Of a stretch of 64,000 nucleotides of DNA, positions 57,131 to 64,000 are shown in pieces (position 1 is the stretch's first letter; each line of letters opens with the position of its first letter). This stretch comes from Agapanthus africanus. Taxonomy: Eukaryota > Streptophyta > Magnoliopsida > Asparagales > Amaryllidaceae. The notes under the pieces were generated by a model that was not told the DNA's origin, did not search any database, and worked only from the letters and a program-made list of their open reading frames with translations. The translations under genes and the position numbers were made by a program. The DNA lies in assembly GCA_030015575.1 (NCBI GenBank), contig CM057340.1, positions 751,137,632 to 751,201,631 on the forward strand. The letters are read 5' to 3'.

Positions 57131-58593
57131 TGTTAGTTATATGTATGCCCTAGAGGCCATTACTGTACATATGATGTATATTGTAATGGATGCTTGGAAA
57201 TATATAGGGAGGACTTTCTTGCTCGACATGATAGTACGCTATGTGGTTGCTCTTTATCTTAACATGTACTCTGATTGTCTCTATGTTACATGTTGATAAA
57301 GCCCTTAGGATTGTACTCGACTACTGGGACTATGATGAGATCATACTAGTGGGGCCACGGTAGTCGACGAGTACATCCTATAACTGTTCCTAGTCGAGGG
57401 TGTATCGAGACAGGGCATCGATACACCAGAGTAGACTAGCGTATACGCATCTTGACCCATATGATGGACGATGGATGATCCCATATCCATCGGTGTTTGA
57501 CATCAAGGATGGTGTACGGGTGCTCAGTAAAGACTGGGTACACTGGACGGACTCGCCGAGAACTCCCAGAAGGTATTATACCTCATGTCAGATAGCAGTT
57601 CTCTGGTGACACTGGTACAGGTTAGTCTGTAGACTCAAGATCGCCATAGTGTCTTGTGTGATTCCCACTGTGCTTTGATTTCCATCATACCACGTCCAAG
57701 AGGGCGTGCAAAAAGGTGGGTTTTGGGTACAGTCCCGAATCACATGGAGGCAATGAGCGATAGGAGGGGATTCGTCTCTCCTGGTATAGGCAGTTGATGT
57801 TGTGCTGTGTTCGATTGGCTATAACTGGAAATCCCTGGCCAGGGTTGCTGAGATTTACTGGTAAGTGTTATCAGTAGTTTCTCGAACTGTTATAGATCTC
57901 ATATCGACACGACTTATCAAGTTACCGGGGTCTGACGTTTACCACCCCTAGGCGAGATATGCGACATATCAGATGAAGAGACCGGACTGTACGGGAGTGT
58001 TACTGATTGGATTCACGGGAGAAAGTACATGCTTGCTTGTTGATCTTCTGATCGCGCAATACCTGGGTGGCTGTTACGTTTAGCTGACTGCTTACAGCTT
58101 GTGGGTGTTTGATATGATCTTCACCTACTGCCGGCGTATTGACGATTCTTTAGAGTCCTACACAGAGATTTCTTGACTCAGGCAAAACGGAGTAGGGGCA
58201 CATATGTGATATGTGCGGGACCGAGAACAATACGTGTATGTGATACCGTATTATATTCTCACGATATGAGATATCGGCCGGGTATATGTGATATAGTCGG
58301 GTCATGAGATCAAGTGTTGATTCGATGAACTGACAGATTATATTAGTCGGTTATGTGTGAAATAGCCGGATTATCGGATCAAGTGTTGATTTGATAATTT
58401 AATGTATAATTATATATTTGATATATTAAATTACATTAACTGATATAAGCTCACAAAAAGATTCTTTTTCTCACTCGGGTAATACATTGTTATATATGCG
58501 ATATATGTTAATTGTATTATTTTATTTTGTTACAATAAATATTATATATGTGATATATAATATTGTAACATGATATGGTTATTAATGCAACAT

Positions 58594-58986
58594 TGTAATA
58601 CCCCAGAGTAGTGCGGTCTTAAGACATCATGGTGATCTACTCTGTCCACGCTTAGTGCGGTCTGTTGCAGACATCTTGGTGATCTGAGTGAGGGAGCCAT
58701 TTCAGAACAATGGGATCGGGTCCTTAAACCACATTCCGAAAGAGGACCGAACTGCATTATAAATATAATGATACCACCTTCAATTACAGAGGCGCCTTTT
58801 AAGTGAACCGGAACAACAGGAGTTTGAGAACTCCGTAGTTAAGCGTGCTTGGGCCAGGGAAGTCTTGGGATGGGTGACCTCCTGGGAAGTGGCCTCTGGT
58901 CGGGTCCGGTTCGCTCTAAAGGGAAAAACCGTACGGTTTCGGTCAGAGCGGACAATACCATCTGTACTGGGGCGTGGGACGTTACA
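58594..58986 (+). repeat. TRIM left LTR
   Basis: It starts TGTAATACCCCAGAGTAG and ends GACGTTACA. It is nearly identical to 59064-59455. Confidence 0.94.
58826..58890 (+). other. 5S rRNA-derived segment in TRIM left LTR
   Basis: GAGAACTCCGTAGTTAAGCG and, further on, GGATGGGTGACCTCCTGGGA match the internal control region (box A to box C) of plant 5S rRNA genes. The 5' part of 5S is not recognisable, so it is a promoter relic and not an rRNA gene. Confidence 0.9.
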
Positions 58987-58990
58987 TTTA

Positions 58991-59007
58991 TGGTGGCCCA
59001 TGCAGGT
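58991..59007 (+). other. TRIM primer-binding site (tRNA-Ile type)
   Basis: TGGTGGCCCATGCAGGT lies four bases after the LTR. It is the same site type as in Gypsy-1 and Gypsy-2, and here a full match to the tRNA-Ile(AAU) 3' end as I recall it. Confidence 0.78.
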
Positions 59008-59063
59008 CCCTCAATAGTAGGTCTGTGGTTCGAGGACGAACCATTGTTCTTAGATGGGGGGAA

Positions 59064-59455
59064 TGTAATGCCCCAGAGTAGTGCGGTCTTAAGATATCAT
59101 GGTGATCTACTCTGTCCACGCTCAGTGCGGTCTGTTGCGGACATCTTGGTGATCTGAGTGAGGGAGCCATTTCAGAACAATGGGATCGGGTCCTTAAACC
59201 ACATTCTGAAAGAGGACCGAACTGCATCATAAATATAATGATACCCCCTTCAATTACAGAGGCGCCTTTTAAGTGAACCGGAACAACAGGAGTTTGAGAA
59301 CTCCGTAGTTAAGCGTGCTCAGGCCAGGGAAGTCTTAGGATGGGTGACCTCCTAGGAAGTGGCCCCTGGTCGGGTCTGGTTCGCTCTAAAGGGAAAAACC
59401 GTGTGGTTTCGGCCAGAGCGGACAATACCATCTGTACTGGGGCTGGGGCGTTACA
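59064..59455 (+). repeat. TRIM right LTR
   Basis: It starts TGTAATGCCCCAGAGTAG and ends GGGGCGTTACA. Its 5S-derived segment is at 59296-59360 with a few changes (CTCAGGCC, CTTAGGA, CTAGGAAG), mostly of C/G to T/A type. Confidence 0.94.
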
Positions 59456-60160
59456 AACATGTTTTGTGAAGATTAAACATGGTTAGGGTTTGATTTGGGT
59501 TAAGCTTTTCTATAAGTTTTGCTTTTTGTTTTTGCAAAGATATTTTGCAAGATATTTCCTTAACCCAACCCAACCCTTTAACCATAGTTGTTTCTCTACA
59601 TGAGTTAAGTCTTCTCACCTAAACTATGGTTGCATTTCTAACCTCACACTACTTTCATTATTCATCACAAAACAATTCATCTTCTTCTTCCTCCTTGTAA
59701 AGCTTTCTACCTTTGAGTTTAGTGATGAAAATGAGTGAGATTAAGAAAACAAATGAGAGCTAAAATCCTACTTCGTCATCCTAATCTATCCTAACCATTT
59801 AGATTAGGGTGTTCACTTCATTTAGTGAGTGAGAGCTTGTGTTAATGAAATTTCAAGGTAGATCATCTTTGTTATTGAAGATCGGAAGCAAGCTTGCATC
59901 TTTCTCTTCGTGGAGCCTCTCTAGAGTCCGGAAACTCGATGATTGCAGCGAAGGGACCTCAACACGGAGCTTTAGAAGTGAAGGACCGGACTACAAAGGT
60001 TGTAATCCCAAACTCTTAGTGTTAAAGTATTTAACATGCTTTGTTTCGCCTAATCTCTAGTTTAAAGATCTTGGTTAGGGTTGTTCGGCACGTCTAAATT
60101 TTAAATCGGGCATGGTTGATACCTTATAGACCCTTATGAGAGTGCCTAGCATCCCTACAG

Positions 60161-60173
60161 TGGTATCAGAGCC
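60161..60173 (+). other. Copia-4 primer-binding site (tRNA-iMet type)
   Basis: TGGTATCAGAGCC lies one base after the LTR, identical to Copia-1. Confidence 0.95.
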
Positions 60174-60360
60174 AAGCTAGAGCTTTAGGTGAAGTCTAGG
60201 CGAAATTTAAAGTTCGATCGAACTCCGAATACCCGTAAAACCCTAGTTTCTGGAAATTTTTCAAAAAGTTGACATTTTTCATATTAAAAATACGCAGAAA
60301 AATCAGCAGGGTATTTTAGGAATTACTGTGAAAAACGAGAACACAATACCCCTAAAGCGC

Positions 60361-60402
60361 CGCGGAACCGCGGCATTACCCTGCTTGCGCGGCGGTTCCG
60401 CG
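60361..60402 (+). other. GC-rich leader hairpin
   Basis: CGCGGAACCGC (60361-60371) pairs perfectly with GCGGTTCCGCG (60392-60402). It begins 200 nt after the primer site start, against 207 in Copia-1. Confidence 0.72.
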
Positions 60403-62154
60403 TCCGTACAGGGGCATCAGTGTTTTCTTTTTATACAGTAAAGTCCGTAGGTATCCAAGCATGCTTCTGAGAATTTTTAATTATACTCAAGTGTTGAGTT
60501 TTCTGGGTTGTATTGGGGACTCGTTAATTCGATCGGATAATTTAACTTCGTTTAAGTTTTTTCCGGATAATTTTAGAACCTGTTAAAAAGTTCGAACGGA
60601 TATCAATAACTCACTTTTTCCCCTGTCGGAAAATTTTCAAAAGTTGGATTTTTTCTAGAGTTTGAAACTTTCGGAAAATCGTGCAAGTAACGCGGTGGAC
60701 TCTCTAGAAGACAACAAACCTTAGCTCAATTATATGACCGTCTGAACCGCCTCTAAACCTTAGGGTTTGTGGCAGTACGGCGTTGCCACATGTGAGGCGT
60801 TGGCTTGACCCTTCTACGGCTGGACCACTGGTACTGTGGCATGTGATGGATATTTTTGAACTCCGCTCAAGTGTTGAGCTATTTGGGAAATCTTGGGTGT
60901 TTGTTTATTCGATCGGAAAGTTTAACGTTGTCTATTTATCTGGATTGTGATACAATATTTGGAATCCACAAGTAGTTATGAGATAACTAATTTGAATGTT
61001 ATAAATCTAGCAGTTCAGTCTCAAATGATCGGTTGCCACGGGATTTTGATGTGATCAAAAGTCCGTTGCAATCACGTAGTGTACGCGGATACTCGCCGGG
61101 TAAACTTAATAGACAACCACGCCCCATAGCCCCGACCAAGTGACTGTAGGAGAACCCCGTCGCCAAAAGCATCCGTTTGGGTGCTCGCGGCAGCGGTGTT
61201 CCGCCTTAGTGCACTTCGTCGACGGCATCGGGGGTGCGGCCGTCTATTAAAGTTTGCGACGAGCATTCGATCAGGATGTCGGGAATCTTGTTGAATTGCC
61301 CGATTTGATATTGAAAAGAATTTTCGATAAAAGAGACTAAAATGCGGAGTTTATAATTGTTAGGCATGCGATATCTAAGGAATTCATTTGGTTAGGCATG
61401 CGATGTCTAAGGAGGTTGCGGATTCCAACTGTTGTAGTTTTACACTTTCTTTTCTGTGACCGTAAGCGTAGTATGTGGTGTATCGCCGGCTTCGTTGCTA
61501 TACATCAACGACAATCGGGATACGCATACTTGCTTACGTTGATGATATGAGATATTATGTGTTGTTGTGATATGTTATATTAGATCGTCGCGTTTTGAAT
61601 AGCCAGAGGTTTTATGTGAGATGAAGGTTTTCTTTTTTATTCATGTAAAATTCATTTATATGTAATATTCTTTTATTGGGGCACTTCCGGGCTGAGGATG
61701 ATGTCACCATTGTATATTATTTACTTTTCCGCATTAGATAGACCTGAGGAGGGGAGCACAAATAACCGGGTTCTAGGGTCCAGTGGGAGACCATCTCGAG
61801 GAGTCGAGACAGGGTCTCCTAACCCTAGAATTGGCAGTGTTGCTTGCCGCTCTCGTAGGGGTCTAGGGATGTAGGTTTTGCTATTCATCGCGACCGTGGA
61901 ATCCGTGTTTTATACAGGCTCGTATTAAAAACACGGACCTCCTAGTATATCCAATATTTCATATATGTTCTTCTGCTGCAATGTTCTGTGATGGGATCAT
62001 ATTACTGCCTGAGACGAATATTTATATTATATATATGAGATATATGTTATATTGCAGATTTCGTTTCAAATGTGATGCTTGTGAAGCATAATAAAATGGG
62101 ACTTCATTAATGAGATTAATGAAACTAAAAGAAACCTAAAGATATTGTAGAAAC

Positions 62155-62553
62155 TTGTCTCAAAAACTGGTAGCTCTAGTTCTTGCTTTGCATAGCGGTG
62201 TTTCTTGTAGAACATCCAGCACCTTGTTCGATAAGGAAAGAGCCGAGATCCCTTTACCGGGAGTGACCTCTTTAGCGAAACTAGCAGATGCTATAAACTC
62301 GGTTTGTCTTTTGATTGTTTTTATAGTTTTTGCTTTGCATAGTGGTATTTGTGAAATATCCTGCACCTTATTCGATGAGGAAAGAGCCGACGATCCCTTC
62401 ACCGGGAGTGACCTCTTTAGCAAAACTAGAAAAGGCCTAAAAGACATTCCAATTAAAATCACTCGATTCTACAACGATATCAAGTTCATTACACAAAGGG
62501 TTTTCTTAAAAACCTGTCGTAGCCCTCCTTCATTTCAGATAAGTAGTATTTAG
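62155..62553 (+). CDS. Leader ORF of 132 codons with internal duplication (doubtful)
   Basis: The product is unrecognised. Two related halves, LVLALHSGVSCRTSSTLFD and VFALHSGICEISCTLFD, are each followed by an ERA.(I/D)P..G segment. They come from a tandem duplication of about 160 bp of leader sequence. The C-terminal part RFYNDIKFITQRVF and RSPPSFQ also occurs in Copia-2 (window positions about 165-250) and in weaker form in Copia-1 (3703-3906). Copia-2 has one copy and a stop in the first part. It may be a short leader peptide or simply conserved RNA that lacks stops. The family has no known protein here. Confidence 0.3.
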   Translation: MSQKLVALVLALHSGVSCRTSSTLFDKERAEIPLPGVTSLAKLADAINSVCLLIVFIVFALHSGICEISCTLFDEERADDPFTGSDLFSKTRKGLKDIPIKITRFYNDIKFITQRVFLKTCRSPPSFQISSI

Positions 62554-62560
62554 TATTCGT

Positions 62561-62770
62561 ACTGCGTTTGTTGACCTCTGTCAAGGCGTAGTGTGCGGTA
62601 GCTGATTAGTGCTTATCTGTATAAACATATGATATGATTGATTTTGGGTAGTCGTGCGACCTTGTTGACCTCTGTCAAGGGTCGTGCGGGTGGGTTTACT
62701 TCAATCAGGAAATGACGGGTTGAATTTGACTAGCAGCCTATGGTTTGTTGACCTTTGTCAAGGTCATAGG
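62561..62770 (+). other. Three-hairpin array in Copia-4 leader
   Basis: Stem-loops lie at 62561-62592 (ACTGCG/CGTAGT), 62654-62687 (GTGCGACC/GGTCGTGC) and 62737-62770 (CCTATG/CATAGG). Inner motifs TTGACCT(C/T)TGTCAAGG start at 62571, 62665 and 62748, and each has a TTGAC/GTCAA inner stem. Spacing is 94 and 83 bases, against 95 and 85 in Copia-1 and 91 and 84 in Copia-2. Confidence 0.78.
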
Positions 62771-63211
62771 ATGTTAGGGGTAAAATATTATTGGGAATTT
62801 CAAAAGTTGAAATTTGCAATGAGATTGCATACCTTCTATGAGATAGTTGGATCCCGATACCCGCTGCGAGTAAGAGTTACTCCTGGGAGAGTTTTACACA
62901 TTACAATTAGCCGATCAAGTAAGTGTCTAAAAAGGTGTTAACGGGGTTACGCCCCTGTGAAAATGAGGTTTATTTTAATTAGGTCCGTGCGAAAGCGCGG
63001 GGAACCTCCCTCAAAGTACCGGCACTGGCCTGGCTGAAAGATTGACGAACTTGTAGGGTGTAATTAATTCCGGCCAGTCTTTCCTTTTAGGGTTTGAAGG
63101 AAGATTTGACTAAAACAGTGGGAGATATCCTGATTAGATAAATTGATAACCAATCTAATCTTGTAAAAGCGCAAGCTGAGTGTTTTCTTCTCTCTCTCTC
63201 CTGGTTACGAC

Positions 63212-64000
63212 TATGTCACGCCTTAATCAAGATAATAACACGGATGTATAGACCGAACCCGCTTGTTATACTGCGCTAGGGAACGTTGGTCCCGCTCCAA
63301 CTTATAATTGTTATAAGACAGAGCAGGATATAGGGGATTACCAGAATTCCCATGCCGCCCAAACGAAGAAAGTACATGTTGATGCATCTTCTTCGGGTGT
63401 GTTCATTACACAGAACTGTTTCTCAATATCCTTTACGTCCTGGGTATTTGATACCGGATCAGGATCCCACATATGTAATTTATTACATGGGCTATAGATA
63501 GGTAGAGAACTGAGAACGGGTGATAAATTTCATGAGATAGAAACGGTGCAAGTGTTGCAGCCAAGTCTGTTGGTAGTTATCACCCTGTATTACCAGAATA
63601 CATTGATTCTGAACGAATGTTATTAGATACCGAACCTGATATACAATATCATATCAGTCTCTTTATTAGTAAAGAAGGATATAATTTTGTATTGTTGGAT
63701 AATATTTTGAACATTTCCTATATCAAGAGTTGATCGGTTCAGGCACGTTATCTAAAAGCATAGACTATCTAAATAAAACCACAGTTCTTAACGTACAGAA
63801 CACACGCAAGAGGAAGAGTTCAGAAATGAACGAATCCTACTTAAGGCATTGTAGACTAGGTCATATCAATGCGACCCGACTAGATGAAGTTACATAAAGA
63901 TGCAAATTTAAATTAGTTTGAATTTACATCTTGTGAAACTTGCTGGTCATGTCACAGAGATAAGATGACCATAGCTCCGTTTATTGTAAACAGAGAAAGA
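63212..64000 (+). pseudogene. Copia-4 gag-less polyprotein, N-terminal part
   Basis: Reading starts MSRLNQDNNTDV at 63212 and hits a stop at 63248-63250. It continues in frame through TEPACYTALGNVG, then SSSGVFITQNCFSISFTSW and the protease motif DTGSGSHICN near 63450. Frame changes accumulate after 63500. The integrase zinc region (CRLGHINATRL) appears near 63850. As in Copia-2 there is no gag domain between the first 55 residues and protease. The closest match is Copia-2 11056-11860. The rest lies beyond 64000. Confidence 0.85.

Larger units (their letters stand above)
58594..59455 (+). mobile_element. Cassandra-like TRIM with 5S-derived LTRs
   Basis: Two LTRs of 393 and 392 bp (58594-58986 and 59064-59455) flank a 77-bp interior, with a perfect duplication AACAT (58589-58593 and 59456-59460). 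The interior holds a tRNA-Ile-type primer site and, before the second LTR, GAGGACGAAC and a G-rich polypurine tract. Each LTR holds a 5S rRNA-derived promoter. There is no coding capacity, so it depends on another element. Known Cassandra elements combine 5S LTRs with, as I recall, a tRNA-Met primer, so the Ile-type site is unusual. The LTRs differ at roughly 3 percent by eye. Confidence 0.93.
57131..60159 (+). repeat. Copia-4 5' LTR (contains TRIM)
   Basis: It starts TGTTAG and ends CCCTACA. Without the TRIM and its duplication it is about 2.16 kb, similar to Copia-2 (2.10 kb) and Copia-1 (2.04 kb). The ORF at 57400-57609 is not conserved. Confidence 0.88.
60174..63211 (+). other. Copia-4 5' leader
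   Basis: About 3.0 kb without a gag gene. It holds a GC-rich hairpin at 60361-60402, a region similar to Copia-1 3400-3470 (near 61890-61960), an ORF with an internal duplication at 62155-62553, and the three-hairpin array at 62561-62770. The ORF at 61072-61266 on the minus strand is not supported. Confidence 0.75.
57131..64000 (+). mobile_element. Copia-4: gag-less Copia element (continues beyond window)
   Basis: The 5' LTR (57131-60159, enlarged by a nested TRIM), tRNA-Met primer site, a 3.0-kb leader with the three-hairpin array and a degenerate coding region starting MSRLNQDNN at 63212 are present. The closest relative in the window is Copia-2, with which it shares the missing gag. The element continues past 64000. 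The left junction follows TCATC in Gypsy-2 RT. Confidence 0.9.

Noticed and set aside
58826-58890. Functional 5S rRNA gene
   Set aside because: Only the internal promoter part matches, and it sits in both LTRs of a TRIM. The 5' part of 5S rRNA is not recognisable.

Overview
The window is nuclear DNA of a flowering plant, lineage not determinable from sequence alone. It is almost wholly nested transposable elements: Copia and Gypsy LTR retrotransposons, a CACTA transposon, Mutator-type MITEs and a 5S-bearing TRIM. I found no host protein gene, no host tRNA or rRNA gene, and no CRISPR array or operon.

Left nest (1-32795). The oldest layer is the 3' end of a Tat-like Gypsy element (30318-32790) with an antisense ORF and a 3' LTR. 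A Copia element that lacks gag (Copia-2, 1-30317, entering from the left edge) lies in it. Copia-2 is cut by a young, almost intact Copia (Copia-1, 508-10634, 5-bp duplication GATAT) and by a chromovirus on the minus strand (Gypsy-1, 13253-27121, duplication GAAGC). Gypsy-1 carries a solo LTR of a related family (20335-23583, duplication CCTGC).

Middle (32796-45758). This AT-rich intergenic DNA holds three MITEs, two of them with clear 9-10 bp duplications, and a non-autonomous CACTA element (37103-43829). The CACTA element contains a 3.5-kb solo LTR (37919-41425, duplication GCTAG). A 53-bp hairpin tandem repeat follows at 45249.

Right nest (45759-64000). The 5' end of a second Tat-like element (LTR, primer site, gag) is interrupted at 47987 by Gypsy-2, a plus-strand relative of Gypsy-1. 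Gypsy-2 is interrupted by an unassigned LTR-like insert (about 52625-56651) and then at 57131 by Copia-4, a second gag-less Copia that runs off the right edge. The LTR of Copia-4 carries a Cassandra-like TRIM (58594-59455, duplication AACAT).

Most notable points: (1) the Copia 5' leaders carry three regularly spaced stem-loops, preserved in three diverged copies with compensatory changes; (2) Gypsy-1 and Gypsy-2 appear to have spliceosomal introns inside gag and at the gag/protease junction, and Gypsy-1 one in integrase; (3) two Copia copies share the same replacement of gag, so a gag-less lineage has been mobile; (4) the 5S-bearing TRIM has the tRNA-Ile-type primer site and 3' end of the local chromovirus; (5) chromoviral LTRs carry a tRNA-like box A/box B module at a fixed offset; (6) the Tat antisense ORF has a well-formed intron. 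All element names are local labels.
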